Source: Congeria kusceri (Eukaryota > Mollusca > Bivalvia > Myida > Dreissenidae). Taken from it: 64,000 bases of DNA. A program made the position numbers and the translations under genes. The stretch is taken from contig JAPFQT010000414.1 in the NCBI GenBank assembly GCA_027627225.1, forward strand, positions 62,001 to 126,000, given 5' to 3'. The notes beneath the pieces were generated by a model. The model worked only from the letters and a program-made list of their open reading frames with translations, ran no database searches and had not been told where the DNA came from. Of the stretch, positions 1-11,166 are shown piece after piece (within the stretch, counting starts at the first letter, position 1; each line of letters opens with the position of its first letter).

Positions 1-217
1 AGTAATTATTCAAAATGGACATAAGATATGGCTATATGTTTGCCATCTGTCTGTGTGTCGTTCTGTCTGTTTGTCCATATGTCTGTCTGTCTGTCCGTCC
101 GTCCCCAAAACCTGGATCCTGTGATAACTCGGAAAGTACTGAAGACACTTTAATGAGACTTTGTATACATAGCAACAGCAATGTGAGAATTATGCACAAA
201 CTTTTATTTTTCATCAG

Positions 218-230
218 AGGTCAAAGGTCA
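218..230 (+). promoter_or_regulatory. DR1-type nuclear-receptor motif inside repeat
   Basis: AGGTCA-A-AGGTCA, a perfect direct repeat with 1-bp spacing, the class bound by RXR/HNF4-type receptors in animals. It is carried by an interspersed repeat, so use by the cell is not shown. Confidence 0.3.
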
Positions 231-510
231 CATGACTGTTACTTCTAATAAAAATAAACTTAATACTGTAATATTCTGAAAAGTGCATAAGATATGATCA
301 TGAAACTTCATGAAACTTGGTTCACAGATTTGACTATAGGTTTTCCATCCGTCTGTGTGCGTCCATCTCTCTTTTCGTCTGTCGGTCCTAATCAGTCTGT
401 CTGTCCCGTGTCTAGCGATAACTCAAAAAGTACTGAAGATACTTTGATGAAACTTTGTTACATAGAGAGAGCAAGGTGAGGATTGTACACGACCCATTAT
501 TTTTCACCAG

Positions 511-529
511 AGGTCAAAGGTCACGTGAC
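511..529 (+). promoter_or_regulatory. DR1 motif overlapping a palindromic E-box
   Basis: AGGTCAAAGGTCA (511-523) runs into GTCACGTGAC (520-529), a palindrome containing the CACGTG E-box. The same composite, with one half-site change, occurs at 53370-53388 in the related repeat. The motif match is visible; binding is untested. Confidence 0.3.
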
Positions 530-805
530 TGTTGCTTAAAATAGAAATAAATTTAATACTGTAATAATTTGAAGAAAACATAACATAATTATGATCATGA
601 AACTTGATTCACAGAATGGACTATATGATTGCCCTCTGTCAGTTTAGTACTACAATAACTCAAAAAGTAACTCGAATGTCTAGTCAATGTTATTTAAATA
701 GAAAAACAACAACTTAATACTGCAGTGACAAATGGGATTTGAATATGAAACTTTGTACATCTACAGATAAAGGGCGATTTGATGGTATTGCACACTGTTA
801 AATTA

Positions 806-833
806 GTAGGGGTTTTCACCGGTAGGGGACTCC
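806..833 (-). repeat. Fragment of family C 5' end, inverted
   Basis: On the minus strand the sequence reads AGTCCCCTACCGGTGAAAAC, matching the start of the family C element at 53163 (GTCCCCTACCAGTGTTTCAC). Only a short piece is recognisable. Confidence 0.4.
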
Positions 834-929
834 TGAATTGCTTTATTGCTTGCAATACTATCAAAGCCTTGTTTAATCTAGTCCTATATGTGTGTGGAGG
901 ATTGTATCCGACACAGACCATCATCCCAC

Positions 930-1086
930 AGGATCTTGTGTTGATAGCCTGACCAGTATGTGGCTTATTGAAACATTCTCGAGTTTTTTACCTGGGTAGA
1001 ACCAGTTCTTGTTTCCGGTGGGAAAGATCCACTACATTACCGAGAATACATTTGATACTGAATAGTGAATTGGACTATGCTTAAGT
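930..1086 (-). repeat. 3' part of a SINE-like repeat
   Basis: Read on the minus strand this resembles part of the 1480-1835 repeat: both have a TTCAATTCA/ATTCACTATTCAG stretch, then ACTGGTTCTAC, then a segment ending near GAGCCACA. The tRNA-like head is missing in this copy. Confidence 0.45.
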
Positions 1087-1092
1087 TTTTAG

Positions 1093-1292
1093 CATGTGTG
1101 TAATGTCTATGATTAGATGGAGAGGCCTGGTCAGTGTGGACACACAGACTAAATGTGACAGCGGCGCACATGTGGTCGAGGGTTTGATACTGCCGGGTAA
1201 CGATTGCTTCATGCAGCTTCTGCACATCCAAGCTCACAGCGCTGGTAATACACTGATGACAGAACAACACTGGGAAGACTTGTTGGGTTATG
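1093..1292 (+). other. Open segment with splice-like ends; exon or SINE
   Basis: The segment lies between TTTTTAG and TATG|GTATGT and is open for 66 codons on the plus strand (start MCVMSMIRWRGLVSVD). The minus strand is also open (contains QTLDHMCAAVTFSLCVHTD) and has its own acceptor-like TTCTGTCATCAG. A GGTTTGATACTGCC stretch resembles a Pol III B box, so a tRNA-derived SINE explains it as well as an exon does. I recognise no protein family. Confidence 0.2.
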
Positions 1293-1479
1293 GTATGTGT
1301 AAACTATGGGTAATGAGTGTTAAATGTATATTTTTCAAGTCATTCTATTAAATTGAAAATTGAGTAATTTTTGGGGTGTCACATTGTGAGAAAAGCTCCC
1401 ATCAGGAGTCTTTATTGTTAAACACTTGTGATATGTCAATGTTGTTTTAAATCAAGCGCTTGAAGCTATTTATTTTGTG

Positions 1480-1835
1480 ACTTGGTTGTATTGATAGCTG
1501 TGGCTCATTAAGACTCAAGTCGCATTCTTAAGTAGAACCAGTGCTTGGTGACATTAAGTAAGATTACGTGTCGGAATACTAACATAATGAATTGAACTCC
1601 CAAGTTATAGCTGGATACCACAACCATTTCCTCACCATGACTGAGTAACTGCATAATTTGCCTGGCAATATAGACTTATTAGGTAGTGTGTTGTTACAAT
1701 TTAGTTTCTTATGGTTCGTTGTATGACTACTCACATTTATTATACAAATAGGTATTGAACCTGCAGACCTGCACAGCCACTAGGCAGTAAGTGTCCTGGC
1801 CTGGGTGTCTCACTCAGAATGGGTGAAATACAGTA
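1480..1835 (-). repeat. tRNA-derived SINE-like element
   Basis: On the minus strand, TGCCTAGTGG (A-box-like) is followed about 25 bases later by GGTTCAATACC (positions 1746-1756 on the plus strand), a good match to the Pol III B box GGTTCRANNCC. A tail shared with 930-1086 follows. The exact ends are not clear. Confidence 0.45.
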
Positions 1836-2182
1836 GGTAGGTGCCACATTTTCATTATTTCACATTTTTCTCTTAATGTTGTTTAAAACGTGGAAGAATG
1901 TTAGATTTTGCGTTAGGCTATCTGCACGTTCCCATTTGTGTGTAGCTTGAAAAATAATTGAAACAAGGACTTTGCAATGAAGAAACAAAAAGAATTGTAG
2001 CTTTCTTCAGTATTTCTAGAGTATTTGCCCTCTATTTGCTTTTTCCTTCCAAACTTACTATTACAAATATGTCATTATTCAATCACATCTACCTTCGGTA
2101 GACTGTTTGCATGTATTTAAGCACTGTTTGATATTAAATAGCTTGCATGCATTTTATTTGATTGTTGTTGCATGTTGGTTAC

Positions 2183-2330
2183 ATTAATATTTAGCTGCAC
2201 AGCAACAAAGTAGGAATGCAGTGCATGGGGTCCTTGGGCATACAATATCAGCTCACTGGGAGTCACTGACAGCAGGCAGGGTGCTGACTGGAGACACAGA
2301 ATTTCAAGTTCTACTGGTTGTTGATCCAAG
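2183..2330 (-). CDS. Possible internal exon, unknown protein
   Basis: On the minus strand a good acceptor (TTCTTACCTCAG) is followed by 148 bases open in one frame and a possible GTAACC donor. The peptide begins LDQQPVELEILCLQSAPCLL and continues with PSELILYAQGPHALHSY, which looks like ordinary globular protein, not low-complexity sequence. Entry leaves one base completing a codon; exit is at a codon boundary. I recognise no domain. The plus strand is also partly open, which lowers confidence. It does not join in phase with the candidate at 2814-2902 without another exon. Confidence 0.3.
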
Positions 2331-2813
2331 CTGAGGTAAGAATTGTTCAGAAATATCTGTAACATACTATATGGTTGACAAAAATTGTGTTTCTATAAAC
2401 AATAAAGCATACCTTACAAAAAGTAATGGTAAGCTATCTGTATAGGGAACCTCTCCTGTGTTGACCATTGACCGTCAAATATTTTGTTGTATGCATAATC
2501 AAAAATGTTGACTTCTTTCGGCCAGTTTTACCAAATACCAAATGTTAATGATGTTTACAATATATCAAATAAGACCAATACACCAATAAATGATTTGTGT
2601 GTGAAAGGCCTCAATTTCTAATATACACCTTGTAGACCATTTCTCTGGAGATCTTCACTTAACTTGCTCATATTGTGTACCGGTTATTCTTGCAATGTCA
2701 GTTCAATTTATCACTCAGTGTGACTATGTACATTAACCAATAGTTCTAATTGCTCAAACACAAATATACATGTATGTTTATTAGTTGTTTGTGTTGAAAA
2801 TTGATTATTTTGC

Positions 2814-2902
2814 CTGTTGGAGCCTTGCTTTCAATTCTAGCCACAGGCTCTTTGAGTGATGTGATCACTTCTCGCTGCATTTCTCCAAGGGTGTTGTCAA
2901 CT
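2814..2902 (-). CDS. Possible internal exon, unknown protein
   Basis: On the minus strand, an acceptor-like TGATATATTTCAG precedes an open stretch reading VDNTLGEMQREVITSLKEP, then VARIESKAPTG. The composition is charged and helix-like, as expected of real coding sequence. The 3' limit is uncertain: there is no nearby GT donor, and the end given assumes a GC donor (CAG|GCAAAA). The family is unknown. It may belong to the same minus-strand gene as 2183-2330, with the rest outside the window. Confidence 0.35.
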
Positions 2903-3471
2903 CTGAAATATATCAGTAAAATGTTACAAGATAAATGCTCACATGGTGTTCACGACAATATATATATATATTTTATTTGTGACAAGCTATAGTGGCAACC
3001 AAATTACAACATTGAAAGCAAAAAATACTAAAGATGTATGGCATTCATGATAAATAAAACCCAAATATCATCATCATCATCATCATTCTATGTCATTCAA
3101 AACTCCTACAATTCCAAAGCCTGGACTAGCTTCGTTCAGCACATTTACCTTGCCTTCAGATTATAAGGGTTACAGTGTTACATTGATCTAGAAAACAGAA
3201 TAATGGATCCTGCATGCGATGCCACTTCATAGACAAAAATCATATCATGTATGTCAAATACAACATCTGATATACGCATTCGCACATATATACAACAAAG
3301 AACCAACGTGAAAATAGGCTGGACATATAAATGTCGATTGTTTTATAACAACAATTATAAACTAGGACTATGTTTGCAAGATATATGTAACATATGTCGA
3401 CTATGATCCAGACTTTGCTAAATTGAAGCGCAACAAAGTGCAAATGCTGTAAACATTGACATCTGATTTTG
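2903..3471. other. No gene seen; short (TCA)n run
   Basis: AT-rich sequence with a (TCA)n microsatellite at 3067-3086. No open frame here has coding character that I would defend. Confidence 0.5.
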
Positions 3472-3625
3472 GCCCGTATTCACCAACCTATTCTTAGACT
3501 TAAAACTTACAATGAGGAATATTCTTGAAACTGTTCTGTTCTAAGAGCGCTGTAAATTTGAACCTTACTTGGTATCCATCGACTCTAATTACAGCATTCT
3601 TTATTTAGAACGATTTGTTAGGACA
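3472..3625 (+). repeat. Interspersed repeat D (CCCGTATTCACCAAC)
   Basis: Begins GGCCCGTATTCACCAACC and contains TATTCTTAGACTTA and GAATATTCTTGAAACTGTTC. A clear copy lies at 33498-33660, a short inverted piece at 34085-34150, and a weak relative near 16410. It is non-coding and SINE-sized. Confidence 0.7.
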
Positions 3626-3671
3626 TAAGCAACATTGGGACCCAACATTGGGACCCAGAATATTTGCGTGG

Positions 3672-3785
3672 CTATTAAAACAATCGGGCTAACGGCCTCG
3701 TGGTTAAATTCCTACGCATCAGAACTCCAAATCGTTGTTTATTGGCCGCTAAGCAACGATAAATCGATAAATATTTCTTAAATAT
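3672..3785 (+). repeat. Foldback (FB) element, 3' half
   Basis: Contains GCGTGGCTATTAAAAC, CCTACGCATCAGAACTCC and GTTGTTTATTGGCCG, the core of a family with about nine more copies in this window. The 5' arm is missing. Confidence 0.75.
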
Positions 3786-3928
3786 AATAGCTTACAAGTT
3801 GAACGCGTAATTGCAGCATAGGTGTTAACATGAATCTACGTGAAACAATAAAAAAAATAACACAGGTCACAGCGATATCTGAGCAAGTAATAAGCGTAAA
3901 AAAGTTGTTAATTTCTGCTTGCCCGCCG

Positions 3929-3943
3929 CCCCCCCCCCCCCCC
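3929..3943 (+). repeat. Poly-C run (15)
   Basis: An uninterrupted homopolymer. Its length is likely to be unreliable in assembly. Confidence 0.95.
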
Positions 3944-4529
3944 ACCCTACCCCAGCCTATTTTTTCCGCCGACCCTAACAATTTTTTTTCCTATCAATCA
4001 TTAAGTTTTTCTGATTTTCGGCACTTTTCGCTTATATTATACGTTTCTTGCTAGAAATCTCTTTTTCTATGACCTTATTTATAGTTAAGGTACAGTTTCT
4101 TTGTTGGGAGGTATTTAAACATTTTACATGCATTCCGATATACTTTAACTGCGTGGTGAATATGCGGCGAAGAAAAAAAAGTTAAAAACAAAAATAGTTA
4201 TATTTTACCTCCGCTCCTAGATTTTGTATGAGATATCAGCGGAAACCAAGCGTTTATTTGTTTGGCCTTATGTGTCTGGGCATGTACTCATACAGCTGTT
4301 TAGTGAACACGTAAGTCAATGTCTTAAAATCGTAAGATCAACCCGTTAACCGTAAAGTCTGGGACCATTTCAATTATAGCTCGAGTTTGAATTGTTTATT
4401 CTAGTAAAACTGTGACAGATGCTACTTTTTTATTTTCATTTCACATAAAACTTTTTCTTAATTTTTACTTTTTGTATCCTAAATTATTATCTTTCTCAGG
4501 AGATTTATGAATTCCGCCCCAGCTTCTCT

Positions 4530-4880
4530 TATTATTCCCCCCTTCGAAGAAGTGGGGGTATCTTGCTTTGCACCTGTCGGTCGGTCGGTAGGTCGGTCGG
4601 TAGGTCTGTCCATAGACCATTTCGTTTCCACACGATATCTAGAAAACTCTTTGTCCTATGATCATAAACGTTTGTACGCTGGTTACTTGGGAGGAAAGGA
4701 AGAACCCCATAAATTTTGAGGTCAATAGGTCAAAGGTCAAGGTCACCGTTGCTAAAAATAGAAAAACTGTTTCCCCTCAATAACTTGAGAACGCATTGAG
4801 ATATTTTTATGAAACTTTATACATAGATACCTTACATCGAGGCCTCGCTTGGGATTGCATATGGGGTGGGACTGATAAAT
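4530..4880 (+). repeat. Block repeat with CTTCGAAGAAG hairpin start
   Basis: Starts CCCCCCTTCGAAGAAGTGGGGG, a near-perfect hairpin, followed by GGTCGGTCGGTAGG runs and then by AGGTCA half-sites and a 'tatgaaactttatacata' phrase. A poly-C/CTTCGAAGATGG start of the same kind is seen at 18590. Non-coding. Confidence 0.6.
4719..4745 (+). promoter_or_regulatory. Four AGGTCA half-sites in a row
   Basis: AGGTCA at 4719, 4727, 4734 and 4740 gives spacings of 2, 1 and 0 bases. It sits in a repeat. A similar run lies at 63873-63904. Regulatory use is inference. Confidence 0.3.
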
Positions 4881-4984
4881 GCCATATAAACGTTCCCAAG
4901 AACTATTTCTACGATACGATGTTTTGAATGAGATTCATTGACAGCTGCGTGACACGAATCCGAATTTTAACATTGAGGAAGAAG

Positions 4985-5990
4985 CCTCACATGTATAGGT
5001 AGATTTCGGTATTTCAAGTCAATTTCTTCCAGTCTGATGTAATATTATCGGATATACACTCACTGGTAAATAATCTGTAAATCTCAACTTTGAAACATGT
5101 CATATCCGATTCGGAACTTTTGTAAATATGGTCTATTTGTTGATTTAAACTTTTTTTTTCGTAGATGCTCTTGCTTGTTTAATAGCATTCCATATTTTTT
5201 TAAAGAAAATCTGTGTCAATAGTCTATGGTAACAAACAAAAATTTCAGCCGCACTGACAAGTGTGCAGTATACTCGGGTTTTCCTTTCCAAGAATTGTTG
5301 GTGATTTATTGCAAAAATAATTCATAGTTTTGACAGTTATTAAAATATAAATTACGAAGTTTAATTCTATAAATAGAAGTACTTTAATGCTGATGGTGTA
5401 TCAATTTAAAGGCACTTATGTTAAATATGAACATTCAAATTGATTGCCTTTATACGTCTGCTTGCTTTAATGACCGTTTGTAACATGAGTAATTAATAAA
5501 TTTTATATTTCTAATTTTTCAAAAAGGGCCACTTCTGTTGTTGTTATAACTATAAAAGAGGCGCGTCGTTAGAAAACCGGACTTAATGCATGTGTGTAAA
5601 GTGTCGTCCCGGATTAGCCTGTGCAGTCCGCACTTTCCGCTTTTATGGTATTTTCTGTTTCAAGGAAGTCTCCTCTAAACATAAATCCACTGTGGGCGGA
5701 AAGTGTCGTCCCGGATTAGCCTGTGCGGACTGCACAGGCTGATCCGGGACGACACTTTACACACATGCATTAACACCGGTTTTCCCACGACGCGCCTCAA
5801 ATCTGTCTTTAATCTGTACTTATTTACCCGTTTTAATCAGTCATTACATAGTGCCAACAGAAAAGAGTAGGGAAAAAAGTTTTAAAAAAATACTTCAATA
5901 TAATAAAAGTCCGCCCTCCCTCCTGATTTTTCGGAACAAAGTGCCCGAGAAACAATTCATTAATTTTGTTTAGCCTTAACAACCGTAAGT
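4985..5990 (+). repeat. Left arm of a long inverted duplication
   Basis: The reverse complement of this interval matches 47650-49790 in order: TTGATACACCATCAGCAT, AAATCACCAA, ATATGGAATGCTATT, AGCATCTACGAAA, then GCCCTCCCTCCTGATTTTT at the far end. This arm holds the MITE at 5558-5798; the other arm holds about 1.4 kb of extra sequence at 47830-49260. No coding content is seen. Confidence 0.75.
5558..5798. mobile_element. Dreissenid-type MITE with long terminal inverted repeats
   Basis: Ends GAGGCGCGTCG and CGACGCGCCTC. Inside these, TGCATGTGTGTAAAGTGTCG and GTGTCGTCCCGGATTAGCC recur inverted near the right end. A second internal CCGGATTAGCCTGTGC sits next to an inverted CTGATCCGG, so the element folds on itself. 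It is 241 bp with no open frame, so non-autonomous. I recall this repeat as very abundant in Dreissena. Confidence 0.9.
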
Positions 5991-6139
5991 GCAGATTTGT
6001 TTCTACTTCTGCTTGTTTTGAGGTTCAAGAACATTCGTGCTGAGTGTTCTATGAAAGAAATGAATGAAATTTCTTTGGAAATTGACTTATTGAAAAGATT
6101 GAAATTTCTCATAATGTTCTAAAAGGACATCGTTAGTTA

Positions 6140-6995
6140 ACTTGTGTGCGTGTTCGCATGAGAACATGTGCGTGCTCGTCTATGAACGTGTGCGTGTTTG
6201 TCTGTGAACGTTCGCGTGTGCATGTTAGCCTATGATTGTGTGCGTGTTCGCATGTGATCATTCGCGCTTGCTTGTTCGCCTATAAATGTATGCGTGTTCG
6301 CCTGTGAACGTATGCGTGTTCGCCTATGAACATGCTCGTGTTCGCGTGTGAACGTGTGCGTGTTCGCGTGTGCGTGTTCGCTTATGGTTATGTGCGTGTT
6401 CGCCTATGGACATATGCGTGTTCGCCTATGAAGGTGTGCGTGCGAACGTGTGCGTGTTTGCCTATGAACGTGTGCGTGTGCGCATATGAGCATGTGCGTG
6501 TTCACCTGTGAACGTGTGCGTGTTCGCATATGAGCGTGTGTGTGTTCACATGTGAACATGTGCGTGTGAACGTGTGCGTGTTCGCCTAAGAACGTGTGCA
6601 TGTTCGCGTGTGAGCGTGTGCTTATTCGCCTATAAACGTATGCGTGTTCGCCTATGAACGTATGCGTGTTCGCCTATGAACATGCTCGTGTGAACGTGTG
6701 CGTATTTGAGTGTGCGTGTTCGCTTATGGACATGTGCGTGTTCGCCTGTGGACATATGCGTGTTCGCCTATGAGCATGTGCGTGTGAACGTGTGCGTGTT
6801 CGCCTAAGAACGTGTTCATGTTCGAGTGTGAACGTGTGCTTGTTCGCCTATAATCCTGTGCATGTTCGTTTGTAAACGTGCGCGTGTTCGCATATGATGG
6901 TGTGTGTGTGTGTGTGTGTGTGAATTTGTTCGTGTTCGCCTATGAACATGTGCGTGTTGGCGTGTGAACGTGTGCGTGTCCGCTTGTGAACCTGT
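6140..6995 (+). repeat. Minisatellite, GTGTGCGTGTTCGCCTATGAAC-type
   Basis: About 850 bases of degenerate units built from GTGCGTGTTCGCCTATGAAC and shorter variants lacking part of the unit. A (GT)n run lies at 6899-6922. Open frames on both strands are by-products of the repeat. Confidence 0.9.
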
Positions 6996-7119
6996 ACTAT
7001 TTTATGCCATGACTTTCAACTTATTTCTTATGAAGTAAATTTTGAAGGCAAAAACTATTAACGGATGAAAACGTAATATTTCTTTTCACCACGGGAGATA
7101 ACAAGAATAATGAAGTGGG

Positions 7120-7335
7120 CAGAATTACATATGGATTTGTTCCCCATACTTTATAAATATATGTCAAATCATGTTAGAATCGAAATTCGTTTTGCATTAC
7201 CGTTGTCTATCAGCCAAAAAATAACTCTATGTCGTTTTGATGCGTGGCTATTAAACAACTCGTTTAATTCCTGCGCATCAGATCTCCAAATTGTTTTTAT
7301 TGTTTATTGGCCGATAAATCGAAAATTATAAATCC
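7120..7335 (+). repeat. Foldback (FB) element copy
   Basis: Carries the FB landmarks GATGCGTGGCTATTAAACAAC, TTTAATTCCTGCGCATCAG and TGTTTATTGGCCGATAAATC. The middle segment between the two inner arms is shortened. Confidence 0.75.
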
Positions 7336-7624
7336 CAAGCCTTTAATGTGACGCTAGCCGAATTATTATATCAAGAAAGCAAAATTTTCAAAATGATATA
7401 CCACGATTCGTTATTACTATTAAAGTACAGTGTTGTTTACCATCTAAATACGATTGAATAATAATTGACATAGCACTGTCATCCAGATATCTATAGTGGT
7501 CAATTACCTGACGACCCTTGATTATAACGCTCCGTTAGTCGATCACAACTCCACCGAACACCAACGAAGAAATAATAACTGCGCCAAGGTACTTATGTTT
7601 AAATGAATTGAACGTTGGTTTATT

Positions 7625-8014
7625 TTGGATTACGTTTATTACAAAAATAATTTTATGTACGAATGTTATCTTGATATATTGCCTGCTAGTCTCAGGATTT
7701 TTTTTACACGTTTTAGAATTTGTGCTCATTCGTTAAGAATTCATACAGGCCGCTATGGCTCAAATAATATACCAAGAAATGAAAGGCACTGTCTCTACTG
7801 TGGAAGGCGTGATTTAGAAGATGTGTACCATTTTATATGCATTTGTCCATGTTACTCAACAGTAAGGCGACGATTTCTTGATAAACGATTTTACGATAGA
7901 CCATCTGTGTATAAGTTCAATTCATTAATGGGATCAGTTAACTCTGATGTTGTTAAAAGTGTTGCCAAATATATTAAATATGCATTAGAAATTAGACAAT
8001 CTATTCATGTATAA
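7625..8014 (+). pseudogene. C-terminal piece of LINE reverse-transcriptase ORF
   Basis: Encodes the C-terminal end of a non-LTR retrotransposon polyprotein. After about residue 45 it reads RIHTGRYGSNNIPRNERHC, followed by CLYCGRRDLEDVYHFICICP, the C-x2-C...H...C zinc-binding motif that follows the reverse transcriptase in many LINEs. It then ends DVVKSVAKYIKYALEIR and a stop. The endonuclease and reverse-transcriptase domains are absent, so this is a 5'-truncated dead copy. The 5' junction lies near 7600-7660, and the first residues may not belong to the element. The 3' UTR and tail follow to about 8232. Confidence 0.75.
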
Positions 8015-8232
8015 TATACATGTACATCACTCTCCATACGTTTGCAACTTATGTTATGTTATACTGCAATTAATTCGTTTCGTTTTTAATTTGCATATAT
8101 TTCACGATTTTTAGAACAAATTCCGAATGCATTGACCGCGTATAGAATGTATATATGTTCGGTTTTTTTTTCTAGATCATGTACTTTGTACTAATCTTGA
8201 ATAAAACTATTGTCTTGTCTTGTCTTGTCTTT
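8015..8232 (+). mobile_element. LINE 3' UTR with pentanucleotide tail
   Basis: Follows the LINE stop codon and ends with AATAAAACTATTGTC and then TTGTC repeats, in place of a poly-A tail. Several animal LINE clades end in short tandem repeats of this kind. Confidence 0.6.
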
Positions 8233-10824
8233 ATTTGTTTATCTGTTTGTCTGTTTGTTAGCAACTTGACGTCTGTCTGTTAGCTATTGTACGCATTTAA
8301 CATTTTCTAGGAAGTTTGGAAATTGCCCAATGAACACATGATTAGCAGTTAGTGGTGATCCGGATTACCGTCGGGATCCTTTTAGATGAATGTTTATCAT
8401 TGGAAGATAGGAAGGTAACCTATTACTGGAAACATCCATTATTTTAAGTAATCGTGGTTTTTCATGACATAATAATATGTATGTCATCTACATACGGCTA
8501 TAGCTTGTCGAAAATTTATGTTAAAACTCGAGCGGCAGATTTAGAGGGGTTAGGGTCGGGGGATAAGGCGGCGTACGTCTCCCGTAAAATTGTATAATTT
8601 TAAAATTCGATTTTTGTTTAAATTGCACAATATTAACTTACAACTACTTAGACATTGTCACAGTCTCCTGAATCGAAGAATGACATACGTCTGTCAAATG
8701 AGTCTATCAGCTTATCCGCTTTCTTACTGTAATATATTTGCACAGAAGCCTAGAACGCTTGTAGAATCTCTTCTAATTAATAATAACGCGCGATTTAATT
8801 TTGTTCTTGATTTCCAAAATATATCGTTTATACATGTATAGATTGGAAGGTTATGAAATATTTACGCCACCTCTAACTACAAATCCTGTATCGGGGTCTG
8901 CTATTGAATTATAAGAAACAAGAAATATCTTTAAAAAAGATATTCGGCGTTTGTTGTAAATGTTTGTAAAGAGTGTAAATTAAATATCCTACATGAATAT
9001 TTAAAACTGATACATATGATGATTTGCTTTATAAACGAACAGACTCATTTCTTCATAGATTGTCATTCTACACGCATTTAATATAATTTTTAGAAAATAA
9101 AATAAATATATAAATTTTCATTATCAAATAGCGAACTCATATTTTCATGTGGCTAGCTCCTGAAACAGTAGTATGCAATGTTTCTATATTTAAAATAAAT
9201 TAAAAGGACAGCATTATTTCATGTCAAAGTAATGAACTGATGAACTGTCCCATGTTTTAGATCAGTGCTACTTGAATAGCCCAAATAAGTCAGACTCATC
9301 TGCGCATCAACGTCAGTATGTTTATCTTTACAAAGTACCGTTAGCAATAGAGATAATACATTAAACAAAGAAATATATGTATGAAGCGTTAGTATTAAAG
9401 TCTTTTAGTAAACAATGCATTTATTCAGTCTATATCAAAACAATGTCTATTTGTGGATTGAATAGCCTCAGCACGAGAATTTGGTGTCAGTATTTTACAA
9501 GAAAAACAATGATGCAGAGCGTCATCAGGCGCCGTGAAACTATGAAAAGTCTAAATGATTAACATAACTTCATTATGAAATGTCCGTTCAATTAACCGAT
9601 CTTACATTTTCATCAGTGAATCTATTTTAATCTAAACAATGTATACAGTATTTGTCAGTCAAATCAGGCAAATCAAAATTTACTAGAAGCTAGATGGTTT
9701 CCAAGAAAATAATAACGAGAATGAATATCAGCCTTTATAATATTTGCAACAGAATAAGCTTTTATACTATGTGTGCCAAATACAAACAAACCATGACATA
9801 CATCAGGGAACATTCATCGCAATAAAAAATAATGATTTGACTTAATTCTGTGATAACAAAAACGTAACGTAATTTTAAATAGTGGCGAAATAGATTTATA
9901 TTCTTTTGGGAAAATACGTCTCGAGCGTTTTTGTGTACAACTATTATTGAGAAAGAGTAAGAGAAAATGCAATTCTTAATCATTCTTAATAAATATATCT
10001 ACCAACCTTTATTCAAATCAACATACATGGTAAGTATATAAATATAAGTAATTCTTCATTGTTTATTAATCTTATCGTCGATGATTATCTGGATGCTTGT
10101 TAGAACGACTCAGTGTTGTTGACGTGTATACTAGTCTATTAATAGGCGCAGGTTAGTCAGCATTTTTTCTATGGAATGTTGCCTATCGAATATGCGATGT
10201 TAACGGGGGATTTTCCCAAGGTTATAATTGTATTACACGGCCTGTAAACATCGGCGTGTAATTGGAAAATGAAAATTGAGCCAATGCAACTTTCTAGGTG
10301 GAGCTCAGAACTGGAAATCAGTAAAAAATGTAAACGAAGTAAAGAAATCTGTCTCGATTTTTCCACATTGGATAATTTTTCCATTCACCTCCAAAAAGAA
10401 ATGGAGCCATTTCTTACAGGCCGTGGTTGGGATTTCTTTTCAAATAGCGGATGCAATGTTAGGATTTATTCCTTCGGGGCTACTGGCGGGAAAGTTTCAC
10501 AACATTTGATTGGATGTTGAGAAAGGCAAAAAGTTGGGTTAAACAGCTACGCCGAAAAAATTTAAATTTATTGACATGGTTTATTCGCGTTTGTTTCCAT
10601 ATTTTCCAAAAGGACATGTTTAACGAGGACACTACATGATAACGACGATTTAATCGCGGGCGGAACCATCACGTTGCAAAGCTTAACTTTCTACGTACAT
10701 CAAGGAAAGTTGTTTTGTTGAGACGATTGATAAACGTTCACCTCCATTATTTGCAAAATAGACAGAAGTCCGAGGATTTTACTTCAAACCAAAGTCATTT
10801 CCCTGGCTACCCACAAGTCAAATG
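8233..10824. other. No gene seen; unique AT-rich DNA
   Basis: The open frames here are short, AT-driven and lack family features. A stretch at 9960-10050 resembles 12465-12550 (GATGCAATT...TAATAAAT...AAATCAA...TATAAATATAA), and ACAGCTACGCCGAAAAA is shared between about 10543 and 13119. These may be remnants of an old repeat. Confidence 0.5.
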
Positions 10825-11166
10825 TTAAAGGGACAGTTTCACAGTTTGGGTGTGGAAAACATTTTTTTAACTGGAATTTTAGAACAGGAATTTGTAGAAT
10901 CCATCGAAATTGTTTGGTCTGCTATGATATTCGGTTGTAATTTGTCAAACATAATTATTTTGATTTGGATTATGCCTTTTTGTATCATAAATTACCTGGT
11001 TATGTCTACCAGGTAGCAATTAATTCCCCCAAAATAGCAGATATTTGTCACAAGAACTATGCTGTTAAAACATTGAAATAGGAACAATTACATGTATTAT
11101 AGAACAGGAAGAGTCAGTTTCTGAAAATTAATTTTCACAGCCTATAATTGAGAAACTGCACCTTTA
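10825..11166. mobile_element. MITE with TTAAAGGGACAGTTTC ends
   Basis: Left end TTAAAGGGACAGTTTCACAG; right end reads GAGAAACTGCACCTTTA, its inverted counterpart. Inside are ATAATTATTTTGAT and CTACCAGGTAGCAA, shared with the copy at 24140-24494. No coding capacity. Confidence 0.75.

Larger units (their letters stand above)
1..650 (+). repeat. Interspersed block repeat (family C), cut by window start
   Basis: Two successive blocks contain a CTGTCTGTCCGTCC-type run, then a phrase around GATAACTCGGAAAGTACTGAAG, then AGAGGTCAAAGGTCA. The same order and wording recur at about 53460-54110 in the same orientation. It is non-coding: short open frames through it are products of the CTGT/CCGT runs. 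The 5' end lies outside the window; the 53 kb copy begins near 53163 with TTTAGTCCCCTACC. Confidence 0.85.

Noticed and set aside
1093..1292. Confident plus-strand exon
   Set aside because: Both strands are open, a Pol III B-box-like motif is inside and a SINE tail adjoins it; kept only as a low-confidence segment.
3105..3175. Minus-strand short frame EGKVNVLNEASPGFGIVG
   Set aside because: Only 25 codons, ends in the (TCA)n microsatellite, and every frame of the best splice-bounded segment contains a stop.
6140..6995. Coding frames on both strands in the GTGCGTGTTCGC region
   Set aside because: Period and degeneracy are those of a minisatellite; frames shift with unit deletions.
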